This document shows positions 10,001-17,093 of a stretch of 64,000 nucleotides of DNA, piece by piece. Source of the stretch: Bacteroidales bacterium (GTDB lineage Bacteria; Bacteroidota; Bacteroidia; Bacteroidales; UBA1715); contig JAKSTZ010000007.1 in assembly GCA_024402335.1 (NCBI GenBank), forward strand, positions 1 to 64,000, given 5' to 3'. The notes beneath the pieces were generated by a model. That model did not search any database, had not been told where the DNA came from, and saw only the letters and a program-made list of their open reading frames with translations. Every line of letters begins with the position of its first letter. The first letter of the stretch is position 1. The position numbers were made by a program, and so were the translations under genes.

Positions 10001-11675
10001 GACATTCAACAATGGAATTCCCAATTTTGCTATCGCTGATATAGTAATCGTCGCAATCATTGGTTTTTATCACCAAATTAAACAATTGCGGAATTTCACA
10101 AGAAGCTGTAATCGTTATGTCATCTGAAGATTTTATGTTCTTATCAGTTCTTTCGTATCTTTTTACTATTGAGCTATCATACTGAATACCTACATAATCA
10201 ACATCCAAAAAACCAACTAATGGTTGATAAAAACCACTGGAAGATAAATTTACATCAACATGATATGTTGCAGGATCGCCACCTTTACTATCTGTTGGAG
10301 AAACAACAGAAAAGGAATTTAAATTAAGACGGCTTGTGGCAGAATAAGAATCCATTTTTGTGATTCCATCTATAGACTCACCTTGTAGAATAATCCAAAA
10401 CATTACATTGTCAACATTTTTAGTAAGTCTCGCCTTAACACGAATTGTACAGCTATCCTGAGGTTTTAAATCAGGCGTGCCGTCACCATCTATGTCTGCG
10501 GTTGGAAGTAAATAGTTTTTCCGTGAGTCTGGAAGTATTTCTGAGCCATTGCATAGTACAGAGGTTACAGTATAATTAGTTCCATTTCTTGAAAAATAAA
10601 AATATGCATTTCTTAGAGTGTTTGTTAAATCTGTATTTTGTGTGGCGTTTTTTATAACAATATCACAGATAAATTCCCTGCCACAATAGTTAGCTTGTTG
10701 TATTATTGTGCCATTAACTATTAAATCAATATTCGGTTCGTTATATTGATAATCGCAAATTGCAGAGGCGTTTATTTGCTCGTTACATACATTGGAGCCA
10801 TTCTTTACTTTTGCAAGATATTTTGCTTGTGTTTGTAAATAGAATTTCGTTGGAATAAAAGAAACTGCAACTTTCAGTTGTTCATTTGCATCAAAAGTTT
10901 CACCCAATCCTGCTTGTTGAAAATCAGAAGAAGAAAGGTCTATATAATATTCGTCATTTGCTACTTCCGCATTTTTGGGCATACCTCCAACAATAGAAAA
11001 CTTAACATCAGAAAAAGCATCAATGTTTTGCATAAGCAACATTGATACACGTAAATTAGAAATAGAACCTGCACCAGCTGCGTTTTTTATAGTAAACGTA
11101 TCTGTTACAGGTGTTTGCCATACTATTTCTTTTATATTATTGTGTACATTACTATTCGCTTTACCAATTGTGAGAGATAAACTTGGAATTTCTAATTTAA
11201 AATCATTTGTTTTTTTCTCTAGGTTTTTAATCGTATCGTGTTCCGTATAATTTATCAGCAAATTATTAGAGAAGAACACCGAGAATTGGTTGGAAATGTT
11301 TGTAGGTATAGCATTACATCCTGCACGTATGCAATATTCTAATATATATAAATCCGATGGTCTTAATGTATCGTTTAACTGCATTGAAACTGAGTTAGAC
11401 ACCAAGGTTGTGTCTTTCTTTTTCAAAGATAACGAAACTAAATCAAAACCTTCAGGTATTTGTAGTTGCATATTATCAATAATCATATTGCTGCCATCTG
11501 TAGCACTATTGGTAATATTTGTAACAAAACAAGCTTCTGCATTCTCTGCAAAATTTATTGGTTTAGAAGGATTGGTAGTTGCGACATTCAATGCCGTTTG
11601 TTGTTGCTGAGCAAATGCAACACTAAAGATTCCAACTACAAAACAAATAGTTAAAAGTAGATTTTTTAATTTCAT
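7008..11675 (-). CDS. large secreted multi-domain protein ending in a dockerin-like module
   Basis: A 1555-aa protein with a clear signal peptide (MKLKNLLLTICF to AFAQ). The body is a series of beta-rich modules resembling DUF11/CARDB-type repeats, with one Ig-like segment near residue 1340 (CVGNEVILTASG). The last 30 residues contain ADINKDGTINSIDIEMLAHL, one dockerin-type calcium-binding repeat with D-x-N-x-D-G-x-I-N. No T9SS sorting domain follows, unlike its two operon partners. It could be held at the surface by the cohesin-like modules of the 1542-4598 product, but how it crosses the outer membrane is then unexplained. First gene of the operon. Confidence 0.7.
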   Translation of the reverse strand: MKLKNLLLTICFVVGIFSVAFAQQQQTALNVATTNPSKPINFAENAEACFVTNITNSATDGSNMIIDNMQLQIPEGFDLVSLSLKKKDTTLVSNSVSMQLNDTLRPSDLYILEYCIRAGCNAIPTNISNQFSVFFSNNLLINYTEHDTIKNLEKKTNDFKLEIPSLSLTIGKANSNVHNNIKEIVWQTPVTDTFTIKNAAGAGSISNLRVSMLLMQNIDAFSDVKFSIVGGMPKNAEVANDEYYIDLSSSDFQQAGLGETFDANEQLKVAVSFIPTKFYLQTQAKYLAKVKNGSNVCNEQINASAICDYQYNEPNIDLIVNGTIIQQANYCGREFICDIVIKNATQNTDLTNTLRNAYFYFSRNGTNYTVTSVLCNGSEILPDSRKNYLLPTADIDGDGTPDLKPQDSCTIRVKARLTKNVDNVMFWIILQGESIDGITKMDSYSATSRLNLNSFSVVSPTDSKGGDPATYHVDVNLSSSGFYQPLVGFLDVDYVGIQYDSSIVKRYERTDKNIKSSDDITITASCEIPQLFNLVIKTNDCDDYYISDSKIGNSIVECPDTLQGKSCISARTLEVTPAVPQEINTCEPVTINATGELSYWCNDTCPKPRRIIARVYDLEGKLQFESISCSISVNGSSYTIATTSENAINNGIAWTSNDLMFPCSGTLNHTPLQLTAEVFVKGDHSLPDRNDCNLRVEFAVIDEGNNIHTANSKGFPLVVYDPEPRHNFSTMYATRVQENILVSLTTTQAAESIKNHPLRLLNVKLPAVEGFYYTTTSEVGQAYEEDLSLIGYRTKSTTLEARYSKEVRALCITNQQLDSTLHGSYTYSDYYASCSENETFTHDLAPARTIYAPIIEMNSSVEQSVSRLTTWNVFVKNTGNADAPNVTLRIKPNDNNVTRLHIERILVNGILHSSIESPAQSGIHYVNINDININNNTPVRVSVTMSGCTGEGTSYLDVTAIWTCEDIMNNANIAEEFEIRNCNNFFTQLELENMEAILVAESRYPNEEVFKLCQEIPIHLDIYNSGRANLTNIGLSFEQSNFKGVSIANNLIHTNYQYDNIDIKYDTLGVIFDDIANDIDTISFISQYILSSQQDKSAALSSRDSEDDIISIDFNLIAICDTTTVLTPFTFKVSALGNCGELQEQRFLYHLPLEGLDQIQMVGITASSSPFTAIQSEGIAEGQIVVTVTNNSLKPLDNLVVGVKLPDGLIVTTPSGSSSIKGFSLLTEQKSNGAIEATLTAPVGYVVPVGESRTFTLTVLENKPCPKLDSKALAYAEVPIEIGSDCGTGTCTVRAQTDCDTIELQRLRQPVIVTITGDNTVCVGNEVILTASGANTYIWDDNTTDATISVAYPKTMYHVTGYVGECSATAEHTITFVERLTQPQLLLVVGTDTITNGKIQYSDWNTMGEQIIHAESDINGTLTPISKPDDNKCGTYQYQYTIANQCDTLTASITFEVENCNTITCEEDDLVVIDGKTGYTLEDLEVLRSYVQNSATLQPASDGGFTITIQSNCGETTYTLNSCFLNNADINKDGTINSIDIEMLAHLILEHYKDK

Positions 11676-11704
11676 AATATTTTCCAGAATAAAGATTTTC
11701 GTAT

Positions 11705-11712
11705 CAAAGATA
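11705..11712 (-). promoter_or_regulatory. candidate -7 box for the cohesin/dockerin operon
   Basis: On the minus strand TATCTTTG fits TAnnTTTG and lies 30 bases before the ATG of the dockerin gene. No convincing -33 box was found. Confidence 0.4.
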
Positions 11713-11884
11713 TGTAATTTTATCTAAAATAAATGTTATTTGAGTAAGAAAAATTTCTTTATGTAGATGGGGCGGTATGTCTATTAGTTTGACATTTAGT
11801 TTTTTTTGGGGCAGGTATTAAGAATAGTTGTTAATAAATAGTCTATGATATTTCTGAAATGTTTTTTATGTTGTAAAAAAAAGA

Positions 11885-11892
11885 TATTTTTG
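11885..11892 (+). promoter_or_regulatory. candidate -7 box before the broken S74-chaperone gene
   Basis: TATTTTTG fits TAnnTTTG, 24 bases before the ATG at 11916. No clear -33 partner. Confidence 0.4.
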
Positions 11893-11915
11893 TGTCTGTA
11901 ATGTAAAATAACAGT

Positions 11916-12901
11916 ATGAAAAAAATTTTATTATGTATTGCCACAAGTGTAATGGCAATGGGTGCAATAGCACAAATTCAGGTAAACAGTAATGGTACGG
12001 TAGTTTTTCCAAACAATGTAAAAATTGAGAATACCTCTGGTAATATTTATTTACCTGGTGATACGGACATACGTTTTGGATGTGATGCGACATGGGCATC
12101 ACCAAAATGGGCAGTTGAATATTTTGGAGGTGGTTTGAATTTCTGGAAGCCAAATAATCCTGCCGGTTCTCAGGATTACTTGTTTTTCCTTAGTGATAAT
12201 GGTAGAGTCGGTATTGGATGTGGAAATTCCCCATATAATAAGTTACATGTTGTTGGTAATGTTTATATACAAGCAGCAACTGGCTCGGGATCATTACAAA
12301 TACAAACAGGAGCAACTGATCCATTAAACATTTAGAATATGGTTCACTGGATAAAATATGTAAACTAAATGGATATTCATATAATTGGAAAAACGACGAG
12401 TCTGGAAAAATAGAAATTGGACTTATTGCACAAGAAGTAGAGGAAGTTTTCCCAGATATTGTAAAGACAGTTGATAGTACAGGCGAAAAAATGTTGGCAT
12501 ACACCAGTATCATCCCTCATTTGGTTGAAGCAATAAAGGAACAACAAAAAGAAATAGAGGAACTAAAATTTCAGTTAAATACAGAAAAAACATACGAACT
12601 AAAATCAACCTCGGTAGCAGAAATTCATTCTTCAGTTGAACAAGCCTCTCTTTTACAAAACAAACCAAATCCATTCTCTACAAATACACGCATAGAAATG
12701 ATAATCCCAGAAACAGTAGCGGATGCAGTTTTATATATCTACGATTTACAAGGCAAGCAAGTTAAATCAATTATGGTAACAGGAAGATGCAACACTTCCG
12801 AAACAATATTCGGAAATGAATTAGAAGCCGGACTATATATCTATAGCCTTGTAACTGATGGCAAGTTGGTTGGTAGCAAACAAATGATTTTAACGGAATA
12901 A
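11916..12901 (+). pseudogene. broken gene: tail-fibre-like S74 chaperone protein with T9SS sorting domain
   Basis: The first frame (11916-12335) encodes a signal peptide (ending GAIAQ) and a fibre-like region with VGIGCGNSPYNKLHVVGNVY, then stops. A second frame continues without a start: IKHLEYGSLDKICKLNGYSY, then GLIAQEVEEVFPDIV, the hallmark of the peptidase S74 intramolecular chaperone, a coiled coil, and from about 12650 a type A T9SS sorting domain (LLQNKPNPFSTNTRI). Only the part from 12491 is open from an ATG. The usual start of the S74 domain (an SDxxLKxN-like stretch) is missing at the junction near 12325, so a small deletion with frameshift fits better than one sequencing error. 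Such proteins normally trimerise on the cell surface. Confidence 0.75.
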
Positions 12902-12948
12902 CAAAATTGGGATATATTTGTAAGGTTAGAAATGAAAAAAAATATGAA

Positions 12949-13497
12949 ATGAAAAGTTTTATTTATATAATAACATTATTCGTTGCGGTACAAGTTTTTT
13001 GTAGTTGTAAAAAGGATGACATTTCGTCTAAGGTAACAGGGAAAGATAATAACACGGAATTTAAAATAGACATAGACACAACTGTTTCAAAAAAAGATTC
13101 TACAATACAATTGTTTGAAAAATGTATAATTACATTGCCGTCTTCATATTCTATACATAAAGGCATTGGGGATGATTCTGAATTTATACAGTTTCGTTCA
13201 AAAGAACAGGATATTGTAGGGGGGGCAGAACGCTCTTTTGATTTCAAGTATGACACATTAAAAGAGTATTATAGTTTGGGGGCAAATGATAAGTATATTA
13301 GAGACAGTCTTTCTCAAGTAATAGGTTATATATCTGTTTTGTCTATGGATGCAGGAAACTTTAGAAATTGTGAAGCTACATTTGCTCTTGCGGAAAAAGA
13401 CTATTTCCTTCGTGATTATATAAGATTTTCCTTCGCAGAGAATAAGATGTCAGATATATTAGAACTATTATCAACGATAAAAAAGATAGGCAGATGA
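12949..13497 (+). CDS. putative lipoprotein, function unknown
   Basis: A 182-residue product when started at the second ATG (MKSFIYIITLF), which gives a proper lipoprotein signal peptide ending before the Cys of SCKKDD. The upstream in-frame start at 12907 would add 14 residues before the signal and is less likely. The body is Lys/Asp/Ser-rich at first, then a mixed fold with no motif I recognise. The stop overlaps the next gene's start by 4 bases (ATGA), so the two are probably translated together. Confidence 0.6.
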   Translation: MKSFIYIITLFVAVQVFCSCKKDDISSKVTGKDNNTEFKIDIDTTVSKKDSTIQLFEKCIITLPSSYSIHKGIGDDSEFIQFRSKEQDIVGGAERSFDFKYDTLKEYYSLGANDKYIRDSLSQVIGYISVLSMDAGNFRNCEATFALAEKDYFLRDYIRFSFAENKMSDILELLSTIKKIGR

Positions 13498-14015
13498 AAC
13501 ATTGTGTGATTTTTTTTGTTTTTATGGTAGGTTGTTTATATTCGAGTGCTCAAGATTTAGAATGTGGTATAGAGTATTCGGAAGAAGAGGTGCAAGGATT
13601 AATGACAGAAAGAATGAACATTCTTAAGTCAAATAGTAATAATGTTGCTTATTTCCCTATACAACATCATATTGTTCGACGTGCAGATGGGACTGGTGGT
13701 ATATCTGAATCGTCGATTGTTCAAGTAGAAAAAGCCTTAAACGAAAAGTTTATTGATGCAAACATTCAATTTTATTCTTGTAATGAGATAGAATACATAT
13801 ATAGTGATATCTATTATGATTTAATTAAAAATTTAGAAGATGAATCACTCCGTTTAGCACATAATTGTCCAACTGCTATAAACATATATTATTTTGGTTC
13901 CGTAAGAAAAGAAAATGGCAATTCTTTGGCTGGCTATAGTTGTCTTGCACCTGCATCTAGTAATTTTATAGCGATAGCAATGAACTATGCGACAAATGGG
14001 ACAATATATTATTAA
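13494..14015 (+). pseudogene. truncated M43-type (pappalysin/cytophagalysin-like) metalloprotease remnant
   Basis: A 173-aa product with signal peptide (ending YSSAQ). The sequence YFPIQHHIVRRADGTGGIS and the later AINIYYFGSV and AGYSCLAP resemble the region just before the catalytic HExxHxxGxxH of secreted M43 peptidases in Bacteroidetes. The frame stops at 14015 before any zinc-binding motif, so the product cannot be an active enzyme of that family. It is probably the 5' remnant of a larger T9SS-exported protease. The family assignment is by recognition only. Confidence 0.5.
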
Positions 14016-14068
14016 TATAAAGAGTGATTCAAAAATCTATTGTAAAACTTTTTTTAAAAACTAAGATT

Positions 14069-14602
14069 ATGAAAGTACTCCTTTATACCTTAACAATTCT
14101 AGTTTGCATATTAGCGATTTCGTGCGAGAAAAATAATGTTGATGCAGATGAACAGGAAACATACGTATTGTTTAATTATCAAAAAGATGAATACGCAAAA
14201 TATGTAATGGTTGCTTATTCAGAAGAAAAAAATAAAGTTGTGGCATATCCAGATTCAAGTTTGCCATTTACGTTGGGGTTAAACTATCGTGCAAGAAAAT
14301 GTTCTAATGGATATTATCTAACTGACACATATGTAAGTTCAAAGTCAGAATTTCGTGGATATATTACTGACATAACAGGCAGTGAATATAAAGAAATATG
14401 GAAAGCAACAGATGGGAAAGATATTCGAGACACACTAACTTCACGTATTGTGGATAAAAATGCTTATAAGGAAGTCTATAAAATTATTTCACCGAGAGAT
14501 ACTGTTATATTCCCAACGACAGACTTAAATCTTGACAATCTTAATGATATGATAGAATCTGGCAAGTTCTTTACCTACGAAGGTGTGGAAAAGGTTAAGT
14601 AA
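14069..14602 (+). CDS. putative lipoprotein, function unknown
   Basis: A 177-residue product starting at MKVLLYTLTILV, with the lipobox Cys in AISCEKNN. The alternative start at 14024 adds 15 residues and spoils the signal peptide. The mature part is polar, with no recognised domain. It lies in the zone of broken genes, so it may itself be a passenger. Confidence 0.55.
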   Translation: MKVLLYTLTILVCILAISCEKNNVDADEQETYVLFNYQKDEYAKYVMVAYSEEKNKVVAYPDSSLPFTLGLNYRARKCSNGYYLTDTYVSSKSEFRGYITDITGSEYKEIWKATDGKDIRDTLTSRIVDKNAYKEVYKIISPRDTVIFPTTDLNLDNLNDMIESGKFFTYEGVEKVK

Positions 14603-14677
14603 TTTTTTTCGTATATTAAAGCATAATAGTTTTTAATATTGTACTTTCGTATATATACAGAGTAATATTATATTTTT

Positions 14678-14938
14678 ATGAGAAAAGAACATACATCTTC
14701 TTATTTAAATTCATTTGAAAGTATTGTTGCTATGATTCAAGAGGCTCGCAATATAGTTTTTCGTGTAGCAAATGGTGCAATGGTGGAGTTGTGTTGGAAA
14801 ATAGGACAATATGTGTCTCAAAAAATAGCTTCTTCGGAATGGGGTGAAAGGGTAGATATAAATGTCTCTAATTTAAAGAAAGGTGTTTATACAATAGTGT
14901 TGAATAATTCAGCAAGTCAAACATTTATAAAAAATTGA
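14678..14938 (+). pseudogene. chimeric remnant: DUF1016 (YhcG-like) N-terminus fused to a T9SS tail end
   Basis: The first 58 or so of 86 residues (ARNIVFRVANGAMVELCWKI, then GQYVSQKIASSEWGE) match the start of DUF1016/YhcG-type nucleases. The last 28 residues (VDINVSNLKKGVYTIVLNN, then ASQTFIKN) match the very end of a T9SS type A sorting domain. These families have no reason to be joined and both parts are incomplete. The best explanation is an in-frame deletion or recombination joining two genes. A functional small protein is not expected. Confidence 0.65.
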
Positions 14939-14944
14939 GATTAT

Positions 14945-15457
14945 TTAATCGTTGTGATTTTTTATTTGGTATTTGTCTATGCCATATACCTTCCTTGTGT
15001 GAGTATCAACGAAATCATTCTCTTTAAGATGTTTCATTACTGTTTCTAAATCATGTGCATTTAGTTTACCCTTCTTTTCAGCATTTTTGGCTTTAATCTT
15101 TGATACTTTCAGTTCCTTTGGATCTGTGCAATCAATCCAACTGTCATGGTCTAGGATATTAGGGTAATCTTTTTGGCGAATTAGGTATTGTTCGGCTTGC
15201 CAGTCTGCCGCAGAAGAATATTTGTTTTCAGAATTAATCAGTACAGCACAAACTTCTTTAGAATTTGATTTTGAGCCTGCTACGACAACATATTTCGAAC
15301 GAGTGTCATATCCTGCTTTGGGAGTAATACCATCGGCTTGATCCATATTGTAATAGATAATGTCGCCTATGTTTAAGTCTTCAATCCCTTTTACGAGAGA
15401 CTCTTGTTTTAACTGCTCTTGTAGTTGTGACAATATATTATTTGCATTCAGATCCAT
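14945..15457 (-). CDS. probable toxin of a Panacea-type (PanAT) toxin-antitoxin pair
   Basis: A 170-aa cytoplasmic protein, with no signal or membrane segment. Residues 25-110 (IGDIIYYNMDQADG, KYVVVAG, CAVLINSENKY) have the beta-rich rhythm of MazF/PemK-like folds, but no diagnostic catalytic residue can be assigned by eye. The gene starts 3 bases after the Panacea-domain gene, the typical antitoxin-first order. PanA-domain proteins are known to pair with many unrelated toxins, so the toxin role rests mainly on context. Confidence 0.5.
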   Translation of the reverse strand: MDLNANNILSQLQEQLKQESLVKGIEDLNIGDIIYYNMDQADGITPKAGYDTRSKYVVVAGSKSNSKEVCAVLINSENKYSSAADWQAEQYLIRQKDYPNILDHDSWIDCTDPKELKVSKIKAKNAEKKGKLNAHDLETVMKHLKENDFVDTHTRKVYGIDKYQIKNHND

Positions 15458-15460
15458 CTA

Positions 15461-16030
15461 TTAAGAAAGTTCAGTTGCAATAAGCTCTTTCTCGCGAATA
15501 TATGCTATCATTTCTTTTGTTGCGCCACCAGCCTTCGCAATTTCCATGTTTGTAAGAGTCCCCAATTGAGGATCTTTCTTATAGCGTGCAAAAGCCTTGT
15601 CATAAGCCTTATCATGAGATTCTGGTGAAAGCTCGTTTTTAGAGTCCTTGTCCTTGCAATAGTTGTACCATTTGTTGAGGTACTCGCATTCTTTTTTTGA
15701 GAGATAATCCATATCTGGTTTCTGCAGAGCAAAAACCATTTGATCCTGGACGCTAATAGAATTGTAGAAATTCTTTAAATCTGGATACGAATTGATGTCC
15801 TCTTCTAGTTCAACCAATTTTATAACCTTATCAGACAATGCAGGAACTGGACCAAAGGTGCGTGCCTTAAAAGTATCTGGACAAAGTATTTTCCCGTAAT
15901 TTACAAGATATTCTTTTTGAGCAAAATAGATTATCTTGAAGAGTTTTATGTAGTCAACCCCATTTGGGAAGTTTTGTAGCACGTACAAAACTACAGATTC
16001 TATTTTATTTACCTGTTCTAAAGGCTTCAT
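15461..16030 (-). CDS. Panacea-domain (DUF4065, SocA-like) antitoxin
   Basis: A 189-aa protein. The opening KIESVVLYVLQ, the segment DYIKLFKIIYFAQKEYLVNY and the motif ARTFGPVPALSDKV are the signature of the Panacea/DUF4065 domain. Members neutralise diverse toxins or act as proteolytic adaptors such as SocA. It is first in a two-gene minus-strand operon with the probable toxin. A palindrome lies just upstream (16060-16075), which suits autorepression. The unit may keep the element from being lost. Confidence 0.75.
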   Translation of the reverse strand: MKPLEQVNKIESVVLYVLQNFPNGVDYIKLFKIIYFAQKEYLVNYGKILCPDTFKARTFGPVPALSDKVIKLVELEEDINSYPDLKNFYNSISVQDQMVFALQKPDMDYLSKKECEYLNKWYNYCKDKDSKNELSPESHDKAYDKAFARYKKDPQLGTLTNMEIAKAGGATKEMIAYIREKELIATELS

Positions 16031-16052
16031 TGATTTCGTTGTTTTGATTTTG

Positions 16053-16075
16053 CAAAAGTACTAAATTAATTTAGT
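16053..16075 (-). promoter_or_regulatory. promoter and palindromic operator of the Panacea operon
   Basis: Minus-strand TACTTTTG (16053-16060) fits the -7 box and lies 23 bases before the ATG. It abuts a perfect 16-base palindrome ACTAAATTAATTTAGT (16060-16075). A bound repressor here would cover the promoter. The operator role is inferred. Confidence 0.5.
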
Positions 16076-16319
16076 TTATTTGCAGATTTTTGTGAAAATA
16101 GTTGAGAATAATCTGCGGCTGAAAACCATAGTAAAAAATAAGATGGTCTGCTATAGAAAAAAGTTTAATTTTACCAATTGATAAAATAGGTTTGTCAAAT
16201 TTGTTTTTGTCTAAAAACGATGGAATGTTTACAATTCAGACTTTTTAGGAGAAATCGGTACCAATATTAAGTAAGAATTATATCTTCAAAATTTTATTTT
16301 TATATGAAAAAATTGTGCT

Positions 16320-16538
16320 ATGTATATATACAAAAATATAAGTGTTCAATATCCGTATTGGTCAAATCCTCAAAACTATAGTTGGATACCTAATTATTCC
16401 CCTATGAATCAATTAAGGTTGTATTTAGGTACATATGTAAGACAAGACGAAATAGAAAAACGGCCGATGACAAAATTTATACATGATATATGGGAACAAG
16501 CTCGAGGAGCATTGATTGATACTGAGATATTATTGTAA
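16320..16538 (+). CDS. hypothetical 72-aa protein
   Basis: An open frame rich in Tyr, Pro and Asn at its start (ISVQYPYWSNPQNYSW) and more helical later. No motif, signal peptide or homologue recognised. It ends 28 bases before the HU gene, on the same strand. It could be spurious; the case is only its position and uninterrupted frame. Confidence 0.25.
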   Translation: MYIYKNISVQYPYWSNPQNYSWIPNYSPMNQLRLYLGTYVRQDEIEKRPMTKFIHDIWEQARGALIDTEILL

Positions 16539-16566
16539 ATAAATTCAAAAAATTCCTCTTAAAAAA

Positions 16567-16953
16567 ATGAACAAACAAGAATTAGTAGCAGCAATGGCTG
16601 CAGAATCGGGCATGACAAAAGCTGACTCGGAAAAAGCACTTAACGCAGTTGTAAATGCAATATCAGGTGCATTAAAAGGTGGCGACTCGATACAATTGAT
16701 AGGTTTCGGAACTTTCAAAGTATCTGAAAGAGCGGCAAGAACTGGTATCAATCCATTAACAAAGAAACCTTTGAAAATTGCAGCCAAAAAAGTTGCTCAA
16801 TTCAAGGCAGGTAAAGCTCTTTCGGAATTGGTAAATTGTAGAAATATTGATTGTTATGCTTTGGGGGGAAGTTATGAATCTGCAGATATGGTATATAAAA
16901 TTTGTCTAGCTATCACAGGGAATATAAAGAGAAAGAGTCTTGTAACGATGTAG
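16567..16953 (+). CDS. HU-family nucleoid protein with an unusual C-terminal extension
   Basis: The first 90 residues are a complete HU/IHF-type protein: MNKQELVAAMA, GGDSIQLIGFGTFKV, the DNA-binding arm segment ARTGINPLTKKPLKI and the end GKALSELVN. HU normally stops there, but this frame runs on for 38 residues (CRNIDCYALGGSYESADMVY and onward) unlike any HU tail. Loss of the original stop by a junction at about 16837 is likely. HU bends and compacts DNA and could help replication, integration or packaging of the element. A shared terminator (17041-17066) separates it from the converging RadA-like gene. Confidence 0.85.
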   Translation: MNKQELVAAMAAESGMTKADSEKALNAVVNAISGALKGGDSIQLIGFGTFKVSERAARTGINPLTKKPLKIAAKKVAQFKAGKALSELVNCRNIDCYALGGSYESADMVYKICLAITGNIKRKSLVTM

Positions 16954-17040
16954 GGTTACGTTTGAAATGCAAAAAGAAGGAAAAGTAAATGTATAAGATT
17001 CATATAATTGGTAAATAGTTGATTGGAAATATATAAAATA

Positions 17041-17066
17041 AAAACGGCTCATTATGAGCCGTTTTT
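17041..17066. terminator. bidirectional terminator
   Basis: AAAACGGCTCA (17041-17051) pairs perfectly over 11 bases with TGAGCCGTTTT (17055-17065), loop TTA, with A and T runs on both sides. It separates the HU transcript from the long minus-strand transcript. Confidence 0.88.
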
Positions 17067-17093
17067 ATTTTACTGTGCAGTATGCAACTGCAC

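Noticed and set aside
11866..12513. Minus-strand frames at 11866-12153 and 12190-12513
   Set aside because: They lie opposite the broken S74 gene, have no signal or domain and look like shadow frames.
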